From the NCBI GenBank assembly GCA_022823145.1, contig JAJDXS010000064.1, positions 1 through 64,000 on the forward strand: 64,000 bases of DNA. Direction: 5' to 3'. Source of the DNA: Gemmatimonadota bacterium. Its GTDB lineage: Bacteria > Gemmatimonadota > Gemmatimonadetes > Longimicrobiales > Gaopeijiaceae. A model generated the notes under the pieces. The model ran no database searches and was not told the DNA's origin. It saw nothing but the letters and a program-made list of their open reading frames with translations. Shown in pieces: positions 17,596 to 24,069 of the stretch (the first letter of the stretch is position 1; each line of letters opens with the position of its first letter). A program made the translations under genes and the position numbers.

Positions 17596-17885
17596 CGGTC
17601 GCTTCGGTCGCCCGCCAGTTCACCGAGCAACACGGACAACGCGGCCTCCGAAGGACCGCCCCGGGGGGGCTCGGATCCGGGAGAGAGAGCGGGCGTCAGC
17701 CAGCCCTTCCGCACCGCGTCGGCGAGCATCGCGTCCGCTAGGACGGGACTCCTCGCCTCCTGCGGGGGACCGATTTCGGCCACGACCCGGCCTCGATCCG
17801 TGACGAGCACGGTCTCGCCGCCGGCTGCCAGCCGCACATACTCGCTGAGCCTGCTGTTCAGCGCCTTGATTCCGATTGATCGCAT
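17592..17885 (-). CDS. vapB: Phd/YefM-type antitoxin (VapB partner)
   Basis: A 97-aa protein. The N-terminal ~50 residues match the Phd/YefM fold (IKALNSRLSEYVRLAAGGETVLVTDRGRVVAEI), which binds DNA. The variable C-terminus normally wraps the toxin. The stop overlaps the toxin start. A perfect 12-bp palindrome GCTACATGTAGC (17899-17910) lies 13 bases upstream of the ATG and is a likely autoregulatory operator. Confidence 0.85.
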   Translation of the reverse strand: MRSIGIKALNSRLSEYVRLAAGGETVLVTDRGRVVAEIGPPQEARSPVLADAMLADAVRKGWLTPALSPGSEPPRGGPSEAALSVLLGELAGDRSDR

Positions 17886-17898
17886 GGCAGGTAGCGTA

Positions 17899-17910
17899 GC
17901 TACATGTAGC
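17899..17910. promoter_or_regulatory. Palindromic operator of the vapBC locus
   Basis: GCTACATGTAGC is a perfect palindrome immediately upstream of the antitoxin gene, with an extra GTAGC half-site at 17891-17895. Phd-type antitoxins repress their own operons through such sites. Assignment is by position and symmetry. Confidence 0.55.
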
Positions 17911-18026
17911 CACTATCGTCAAGCGCGTCTTGCTGACGCTCCTTCAGATGGCCGAAGACGGCACCCGGGGAGACCGGATGGTCCTCTCTGGAGGGCAGAG
18001 GGCGCCGAGCCGACCGGCGACTCCCC

Positions 18027-18062
18027 CCAATGGAAAGTGTCCGTCATAGCGGGGCAACTCCA
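18027..18062. repeat. Isolated IS3 terminal repeat (solo IS end)
   Basis: CCAATGGAAAGTGTCCGTCATAGCGGGGCAACTCCA differs by one missing A from 352-386, the end of the IS3-family element at the window start. No transposase lies on either side. It is probably the remnant of a deleted or recombined IS copy. Its outer side abuts repeat copy B. Confidence 0.7.
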
Positions 18063-18067
18063 CCTCA

Positions 18068-18210
18068 GGCCATCCGGCCCGGTCTCGAATGGCACGAAAA
18101 TGCTTGCAAATCTCCGGCCTTTTCGGGCCGATGGATTGTGATCGTCCGCAAGGGCAAGAAGGAGGGATCGTGCAGTCCTGATTGGAGTTACGTGACTTCT
18201 TGCTCTGATT
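18068..18210. repeat. Interspersed repeat, copy B (about 143 bp)
   Basis: Diverged direct copy of 16604-16746. It lies between the solo IS end (18027-18062) and the tRNA-Ile fragment (from 18231). Similarity stops at CTTGCTCTGATT, about 20 bases before the tRNA part. Frames through it are not convincing genes. Confidence 0.75.
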
Positions 18211-18230
18211 TCGGGATACCTGAGGTGGGT

Positions 18231-18272
18231 CTGATAAGCGTGAGGTCGGTAGTTCAAGTCTACCCAGGCCCA
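18231..18272 (+). tRNA. 3' part of a tRNA-Ile(GAU) gene (partial, likely att scar)
   Basis: From the anticodon loop CTGATAA (anticodon GAT) the sequence gives the 3' anticodon strand GCGTG, the variable loop AGGTC, a perfect T arm (GGTAG TTCAAGT CTACC) and the 3' acceptor strand CAGGCCC with discriminator A. It is followed by TAA rather than CCA. The bases before the loop (GAGGTGGGT) do not pair with GCGTG, and the D arm and 5' acceptor strand are missing, so this is not a functional tRNA. Such 3' tRNA copies are left by site-specific integration at tRNA genes. The antisense reading produces the well-known artefact frame containing GRLELPTSRLS. Confidence 0.85.
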
Positions 18273-18486
18273 TAACGAAATGCTTCCGGTCGGCTCGCTG
18301 GCAGCACTGAGACACCGTCTGCACCGCCTTCCAGCCGCCCAGCTTGACCGCCGGGGCCAGGTTGGCAATCCTGCAACGATGGTTGCTTCAGCCCGTATCA
18401 GGCCGTTGTCCTGTGCGTCCCCCTACCTGGGAGCCCACGGACTCCGAACCCATGGACCGGGCGATGCCCCGATTCGCGGCTGCTGA

Positions 18487-20844
18487 ATGAATCTCGAGCT
18501 CTTCGTAGTCGGGGGGATTCTCGCAGCAGCCGTGGTTCTGTTCGTCACCGAAAAGGTCCGGGTAGATCTGGTGGCGCTGATGGTGATGCTGGGCCTCGTG
18601 GTGACAGGCATCCTCGAGGGCGAGCAGGCGATCATGGGCTTCGCCAACGAAGCGGTAATCACAATCGCTTCAGTCCTGGTCTTGAGCGGCGCGCTCATGC
18701 GGACCGGGGTGGCTCGTTTCATTGGCCAGCGGGTTCTGGCGGCATCGGGTGACGGAGTCGGCCGCCTCACCGCGGTGATGATGGCCACGGTGGGCCTCTT
18801 GTCGGGAATCATGAACGACATCGGGATCACCGCCCTCATGCTGCCGGTCGTACTGGACATGGCCCGCCGCACAGGGACTCCACCATCCAAACTGCTCATG
18901 CCCCTCGCCTTCGGATCCCTTCTTGGCGGGATGACGACCCTGATCGGAACGGCACCGAACATCCTGGTAAACGGGGCCTTGCGGGATGCGGGGCTTGAGC
19001 CGTTCGGGATGTTCTCGTTCACACCGGTCGGGTTGACGGCGCTTGCTGCAGGAGTCGCCTACATGACCATCCTGGGACGGCGACTGCTTCCGAACCGGGA
19101 TCCGAAAACGGAGTCGGCTCCCACGGATCTGAGGGGACTGTACCACCTGGGAGGTCTGATCGGAATGCTGAGAGCGCCCGCCGGCTCCACTCTGGCAGGC
19201 AGAACATTGCAGCAAAGCCGCTTGGGCCATGCGCTGGGTCTCAACGTGGTCGCCGTGCAACGAGGCGGGCAGATGATCCTCGCTCCCGGGACGGACTTCG
19301 TTCTGAGGGGCGGAGACGAGATGGTTGTCGAAGGAACCCTTGGGAGGTTCGAACGCCTGCGCGCATGGAAGCATCTGGAGATCGAGTCGAGAGATCGGAC
19401 TCTGGAGCGGATCGCCGATGCGTCCATCGAGGTAGCGGAACTGGAGTTGGCAGAGGATTCATCGCTGATCGGGCAGACGGTTCGAAGGGCGAATCTCCGC
19501 CGGACTCGTCGCCTGCACGTACTCGCAATCCTGCGGAATGATCGGATACACCGCACGGGATTGCGCCTGATGACCCTTGCGCCAGGGGATCGCCTGCTGA
19601 TTGCGACGAAAAGCGGGCGACTTGCGGCCCTGGAGGAGGACAGGACGTTTGGGGCGGTCCATTCAGTACCTGCAAGAGAACTGACTTCCCGCTACCAAAT
19701 GGAACGGAGGATTCAAAGCGTCAGAATCTCGGAAGAATCGCTGCTCGCCGGTCAGTTGCTCGCGGAGACCCGGTTGGCCGATGCATTCGGCCTGACGGTT
19801 GTGGGCATCCTGCGGGCCGATGAAGAGCTTCTCATGCCGGATCCGGATGCAAGACTCGAGGGAGGGGACGTTCTCCTGCTCCGGGGACGATTCCAGGATC
19901 TCGAGATACTGGAGGCGCTCCAGGAATTGACGGTGGGCGACAATCGTCCCCTGGACCTGAGCCGACTGGAGTCCGACACCGTCGGCCTGGCGGAGGCCTC
20001 GTTGTCCCCACGCACGACGTTTGCGGGAAAGACAATCAAGGAACTCGATTTCCGGGAAAACTACGGTGTTTCCATCCTTGCGATATGGCGCAATGGAGAG
20101 GTTTACCGGAGTGGGCTCCAGCGAATGGAACTGCTCCCGGGTGATGCGTTCCTGCTCTATGGCGACAGGAACAGGCTCGCGCTCCTGGTGGAACACCCGG
20201 ACTTCCTCGTCGTGACCGAAGGAGCGGAAGAGGTGGTGCGAAGCCGGAAGGCTCCAGTCAGCGCCGCCATCATGGCAGGTGTCCTGACTTCGGTCGTCTC
20301 GGGCTTTCTGCCCATTTTTGTCGCGGCGCCCATTGGAGCGGTCTTGATGGTGCTGACGGGCTGCCTCAACATGGAAGAGGCCTATCGGTGCATAGAGTTG
20401 AAAGCGGTGGTTCTGATCGCGGGGATGCTCAGCCTGGGACTGGCGATGCAGGAATCCGGGACTGCCGCGCTGGTGGCCGAGGCGGTGTTGGGGTCTATCG
20501 CGGACTTCGGTCCACTGGCAGTGGTTGCGGGACTCTTCCTGATCACCGCTCTCTCAGCTCAAGTCATGCCGACGGCGGCAGTGGCGGTGCTCATGTCGCC
20601 CATTGCACTTAGCACGGCCAACGCTGAAGGGCTCTCGCCGCAGGCTCTGATGATGACGGTGGCTTTGGGAAGTTCCTGCGCCTTCATGAGTCCGGTGGGA
20701 CATCCGGTCAATCTGTTGGTGATGGGTTTCGGCGGATACCGGTTTGTCGATTTCATGAAGGCGGGATTCCCGTTGTTTCTCCTGGTAATGGCGGTGGTCT
20801 TGACAGTGCTTCCGCTGGTATGGCCGCTGGTGCCGGGGGGATGA
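18487..20844 (+). CDS. SLC13/DASS-type permease with four RCK_C domains
   Basis: A 785-aa inner-membrane protein. An N-terminal half-transporter of about six segments (residues ~1-215, with the signature region GIMNDIGITALMLPV and GTAPNILVNG) and a C-terminal half (~590-785, with AQVMPTAAVAVLM and SPVGHPVN) flank a cytoplasmic insert. The insert holds four TrkA-C/RCK_C domains at about 225-285, 310-385, 410-480 and 500-575, each with a turn like L.PGD or L.GGD. RCK_C domains sense ligands. Relatives with this layout are annotated as anion (sulfate, dicarboxylate) symporters, usually with two such domains. The substrate is unknown here. It begins after about 200 bases of non-coding DNA beyond the tRNA scar. 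Confidence 0.85.
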   Translation: MNLELFVVGGILAAAVVLFVTEKVRVDLVALMVMLGLVVTGILEGEQAIMGFANEAVITIASVLVLSGALMRTGVARFIGQRVLAASGDGVGRLTAVMMATVGLLSGIMNDIGITALMLPVVLDMARRTGTPPSKLLMPLAFGSLLGGMTTLIGTAPNILVNGALRDAGLEPFGMFSFTPVGLTALAAGVAYMTILGRRLLPNRDPKTESAPTDLRGLYHLGGLIGMLRAPAGSTLAGRTLQQSRLGHALGLNVVAVQRGGQMILAPGTDFVLRGGDEMVVEGTLGRFERLRAWKHLEIESRDRTLERIADASIEVAELELAEDSSLIGQTVRRANLRRTRRLHVLAILRNDRIHRTGLRLMTLAPGDRLLIATKSGRLAALEEDRTFGAVHSVPARELTSRYQMERRIQSVRISEESLLAGQLLAETRLADAFGLTVVGILRADEELLMPDPDARLEGGDVLLLRGRFQDLEILEALQELTVGDNRPLDLSRLESDTVGLAEASLSPRTTFAGKTIKELDFRENYGVSILAIWRNGEVYRSGLQRMELLPGDAFLLYGDRNRLALLVEHPDFLVVTEGAEEVVRSRKAPVSAAIMAGVLTSVVSGFLPIFVAAPIGAVLMVLTGCLNMEEAYRCIELKAVVLIAGMLSLGLAMQESGTAALVAEAVLGSIADFGPLAVVAGLFLITALSAQVMPTAAVAVLMSPIALSTANAEGLSPQALMMTVALGSSCAFMSPVGHPVNLLVMGFGGYRFVDFMKAGFPLFLLVMAVVLTVLPLVWPLVPGG

Positions 20845-20917
20845 GGGCGGAAGGGGTCAGTCCAACCAACCCTGGATAATCGACACGGATTGTGCGGTCC
20901 TGGCTGACGATCCGTCG

Positions 20918-22132
20918 CTAATAGGCAAGGACCTGGATATCCTCCACATCGAGGGCGTCGCGCTGCTGCACGGCGAAGCGCCGGGCATCGACAGCCAGGA
21001 CTCGCGCCTCTGCGGGCAGCTGGATACTGCCCCGCAACTGTCCATCCGGGTCGACGATCAGCCACGTCCTTTCTTCGTCACCCCAGCGACTCTGCAGGCC
21101 GATCCAGACCATTTCATCCGGACCCAGCACCGCGGTGGAGAAGGCCGGGTACGTTTCCGTGTGGGTCTCCTCGATGGCTCTGACCAACGGCTCCGGCGGG
21201 TCCTGTCCCAGTTCGGCCAGCTCCCCATCCTTCCATGCACGCAGTTCATCTGCGCTGACCGTGCGCTCGCCGGCGTTGCCCCGGATCCGCCGCGTCGCAC
21301 GCCCATCGGCCAGATGGACCGAGAGATCGAGCGAGTCGGTGTCGCCGATGATGGCCCGGTCCCCGAAGCCGAACGCGACCGCGTCTCGACCGAACGCCAT
21401 TTCGTTGCGAAAGGATATGCCGTCACTCACCGAGTAGCTCCACTCCCTGGCGGGAAGAAGCGCCAGGGTGTCGGGCGAGGCTTCGCTGTCCCGGAATACC
21501 AGCAGCGGCGTAATGTCCCTCCTGACCTCGTTGCGGCTGGAGAAGAGGCGCAATGCGCCCAGGATGGCCAGCATCTCTCCGCTGGTCGATTGCGCCAGCG
21601 GTTTCAGGTCTGCAACACGGCTCTCGCTGGACAGCGCCCCGGAGGTGACGAAGTCCCCGGCTTCGGTGAATTCGTTTATGCGTCCAAGCCGGGCATCGTA
21701 CATCAGAAAGCCTGCGGGCGTCTTGACCAGAGAGGTAACCTCCATGAACTCGCCCGGGCCCTCACCCTGCCGCCCAACCCGTCTGGCCAACGACCCGTCA
21801 CCGGCCAGGAGGAGCACTTCCGTTGCCCCGGCGTTGGCCACCGCCAGGCCGCCGCCATCGAGGAAAAGGGCCATCGTGGCGTTGAACAATTCGATGCCTT
21901 GCTGCCGCGTGGAAGCCACCAGCTCCGGGGTGATCCGGGTAGCCGACAGCTCTTCCAGGTTCCCCAGGAGGACCGTCCTGACACCTCCCGAGTCAGTGAC
22001 CTCAAGTACGGTCTGGGTCGCTTCCCGGCCAGCGTCGCCCGGGTCGCAAGCGGGTGTGAAGACGACCAGTGCGGCGCAGAGTGGTCCCGCGAGTATCGGT
22101 AGGGCGAGGGCGCTCGCGCGGCCGTTTGTCAT
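20918..22132 (-). CDS. Six-bladed beta-propeller lipoprotein
   Basis: A 404-aa protein with a hydrophobic signal ending in lipobox TPAC (Cys about residue 29). The mature part shows a repeated NHL/6-bladed-propeller pattern including the hallmark RRVGRQGEGPGEFMEV, common in Bacteroidota and Gemmatimonadota exported proteins of unknown function. A broken gene of the same family lies at 41009-42304. The frame is open far upstream; ATG 22132 was preferred over ATG 22171 because it puts the signal peptide closest to the start, but neither has a strong ribosome binding site. It lies downstream of the SDR gene on the same strand with a gap of about 90 bases. Confidence 0.75.
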   Translation of the reverse strand: MTNGRASALALPILAGPLCAALVVFTPACDPGDAGREATQTVLEVTDSGGVRTVLLGNLEELSATRITPELVASTRQQGIELFNATMALFLDGGGLAVANAGATEVLLLAGDGSLARRVGRQGEGPGEFMEVTSLVKTPAGFLMYDARLGRINEFTEAGDFVTSGALSSESRVADLKPLAQSTSGEMLAILGALRLFSSRNEVRRDITPLLVFRDSEASPDTLALLPAREWSYSVSDGISFRNEMAFGRDAVAFGFGDRAIIGDTDSLDLSVHLADGRATRRIRGNAGERTVSADELRAWKDGELAELGQDPPEPLVRAIEETHTETYPAFSTAVLGPDEMVWIGLQSRWGDEERTWLIVDPDGQLRGSIQLPAEARVLAVDARRFAVQQRDALDVEDIQVLAY

Positions 22133-22224
22133 GGGTGGTCTGCTTTCTGAGGACTGAGATCGTGACGCCATGATTCGGGAGAGTGGTGGGTCAGCGTACG
22201 GACAGCAAGGGGTGGGGTGCCCGT

Positions 22225-23238
22225 TCAGCGATGGCGCTCGAGATAGGCCCGCAGCCGCGCCGCCTCGTCGGCCGCCGCGGGATCGCCTTCCACCTGGTAC
22301 AGGCGGGTGCGGACCACGAACAGGTCCATGTCCTCCTCGCTCGGCGGCGTGTCCCTCTCGACGATCTCGCGCACCTTGCGAGGGAAGAAGCTGCCCCAAT
22401 CCGGCCGGCGGCCGTCCACGTCGGTGAAGCCGTACTCCTTGGCCAGCCCCCAGCTCGAGAACAGGCCGCCGCTCTTCGCCCCGACGTCCGGGTCGGCGGC
22501 GAGCGCCGCCACCGCCCGTCCTACGTAGCACGGCGTCTCGGATTCGGCGAAGTACGGATCCTTCTCGATGGCGTCCCGCCAGTTGGCCTCGGTGACCCCG
22601 AAGTAGTCGAGCACCGCCTCGGACCGCATGAACCCCGGCGTGAGCGCCACCGCCACCACCCGGTGCGCGTGCAGGTCGGCCGCCATCGCGTAGGCAAGCC
22701 GAATGACCGTGTTCTTGGCCAGGTCGTAGAAGAGATTGCCGCGATAGCCGAAGGTGTCGCCGTCGGTGACCTCGACGATGAGCCCCGCGTTGCGCTCGAC
22801 CATCAGGGGAACGCCATGCCGGCTCGTAATGATGTGAGTGTGCACGGCGCGCTCCAGCAGTTCGAACCCCTGGGCGGTGGACAGCTCCCAGAAGGGCGTT
22901 CCCCACTGAGTCAGCGCGTCGCCGCCCCAGATGTCATTGACGAGCACGTCGAGCTGGCCCTGCTCGGCGCGGACGCGCGCAAACAGGCGCTCGACCTCGG
23001 CCTCGACGGTATGGTCGGTGCGGACGACGATGCCGTGGCCTCCCGCCGCGGTCACCATCTCCGCCGTCTCTTCGATCGTCTCGGGCCGCCCGGCGGTGGC
23101 GGGACGCCCGCGCACGCTTCGACCGGTGCAATAGACGGTGGCGCCGGCTTCCCCCAGCATCCGGGCGATACCGCGGCCGGCACCGCGGGTGGCACCGGCA
23201 ACGACGGCCACCCGGTTCAGGAGAGGCTGGCCGGGCAA
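22225..23238 (-). CDS. SDR-family oxidoreductase
   Basis: A 337-aa cytoplasmic Rossmann enzyme. The nucleotide-binding motif is GATRGAGRG (residues 15-23). The catalytic pair sits in YDLAK (Tyr171, Lys175). The usual catalytic Ser about 13 residues earlier appears as VTDGD (Thr158 region). The closest-looking family is the DHRS1-like group, which has a similar long C-terminal extension. Substrate unknown. It is followed at close range by the propeller lipoprotein gene and preceded by the VOC/ArsR pair on the same strand. Confidence 0.85.
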   Translation of the reverse strand: MPGQPLLNRVAVVAGATRGAGRGIARMLGEAGATVYCTGRSVRGRPATAGRPETIEETAEMVTAAGGHGIVVRTDHTVEAEVERLFARVRAEQGQLDVLVNDIWGGDALTQWGTPFWELSTAQGFELLERAVHTHIITSRHGVPLMVERNAGLIVEVTDGDTFGYRGNLFYDLAKNTVIRLAYAMAADLHAHRVVAVALTPGFMRSEAVLDYFGVTEANWRDAIEKDPYFAESETPCYVGRAVAALAADPDVGAKSGGLFSSWGLAKEYGFTDVDGRRPDWGSFFPRKVREIVERDTPPSEEDMDLFVVRTRLYQVEGDPAAADEAARLRAYLERHR

Positions 23239-23271
23239 GAGGCTATCGGCGGATGCGGGTGGCTGCGATCG

Positions 23272-23667
23272 TCACGGCTGGGCCTTCTCCTCCATGATCT
23301 GGATCAGGTTGCCGCATGTATCGTCGAAGACTGCGGTAATAACAGTCCCCAGGTCGGTTGGCGGCTGCACGAATCGCACGCCCTCCGCAACGAGACGCTC
23401 GTGCTCGGCTTCGACATCGTCGACCGCGAAGGCGGTATAGGGGACCCCGTCCTCCACCAGCGCCTTCCTGAACGGAACGACTGCGGGGTGCCCGGCAGGC
23501 TCCAGCACCAACTCCGTCCCTTCCGGAGCCTCCTCGGACACCACGGTGATCCACGCGTGCTCTCCAAGAGGGATGTTGTGCTTCAGCCGAAAGCCGAGCG
23601 TTTCCGTGTAGAAGCGAAGTGCCTTCTCCTGATCGTCCACGCAGATGCTGGTCCAGTTGATTCTCAT
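23272..23667 (-). CDS. VOC (glyoxalase/bleomycin-resistance) family protein
   Basis: A 131-aa single VOC unit pair: NWTSICVDDQEKALRFYTETLGF in the first beta-alpha-beta-beta-beta module and FAVDDVEAEHERLVAEGVRF with a C-terminal DDTCGNLIQIMEE in the second. The family includes glyoxalase I, dioxygenases and antibiotic-binding proteins; metal ligands typically come from His/Glu positions. The start ATG 23667 overlaps the ArsR gene stop by four bases, so this is the coupled target gene of that regulator. Upstream in-frame ATGs lie within the regulator gene. Confidence 0.85.
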   Translation of the reverse strand: MRINWTSICVDDQEKALRFYTETLGFRLKHNIPLGEHAWITVVSEEAPEGTELVLEPAGHPAVVPFRKALVEDGVPYTAFAVDDVEAEHERLVAEGVRFVQPPTDLGTVITAVFDDTCGNLIQIMEEKAQP

Positions 23668-23975
23668 GTCTCGTTGTCCTCGTCGGTTGAGTGTGAAGTG
23701 TGTTCGTCTGTCGGGATGGGCCACCGTTCGCCGATAGCCTTCAGCGGCGCGCCCTCGAACCAGTGGAGCTTCGACCTCCCCTCGCGCCTCGTGCGGATGA
23801 GCCCGGCGGCTTCCAGGACATCCAGGTGTTGCGAGATCGCTTGCCGCGAGGAGCCGATGCCGTGTTTCATGATCAGGCGCGCACAGAGTTCGAAGAGAGA
23901 TTGATCGGACCGATCCACGAGTTCATCCAGGATGGCCCGCCTGGTTCGGTCAGCGATCGCGCGGTAAATGTCCAC
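23664..23975 (-). CDS. ArsR-family transcriptional regulator
   Basis: A 103-aa winged-helix protein: IYRAIADRTRRAILDEL, recognition helix region SRQAISQHLDVLEAAGLI and wing RREGRSKLHWF. This is the ArsR branch usually found beside VOC or SRPBCC genes, not a metal sensor: there is no CxC metal motif. Its stop overlaps the VOC start. The upstream region has a palindrome and direct repeats (23999-24047), a plausible operator for autoregulation. Confidence 0.9.
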   Translation of the reverse strand: MDIYRAIADRTRRAILDELVDRSDQSLFELCARLIMKHGIGSSRQAISQHLDVLEAAGLIRTRREGRSKLHWFEGAPLKAIGERWPIPTDEHTSHSTDEDNET

Positions 23976-23998
23976 ATGTCAGTCTAGGGCAAGTGGTG

Positions 23999-24047
23999 GC
24001 TTGCATGTCAAGACTTCATGATACGCAAGCATGGGCTTGCATGTCAA
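23999..24047. promoter_or_regulatory. Candidate ArsR operator: direct repeats and a palindrome
   Basis: GCTTGCATGTCAA occurs at 23999-24011 and 24035-24047. The second copy forms an inverted repeat with GCAAGC at 24025-24030 (GCAAGC-ATGG-GCTTGC). The block lies just upstream of the ArsR gene start at 23975. ArsR proteins bind such interrupted palindromes overlapping their promoters. Assignment is by position. Confidence 0.55.
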
Positions 24048-24069
24048 CGTCCGCCCACCTCGCGTGGAC

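Noticed and set aside
17944-18324. Minus-strand protein starting with GLGRLELPTSRLS
   Set aside because: Well-known artefact of translating the antisense of a tRNA 3' end; the tRNA-Ile fragment explains it.
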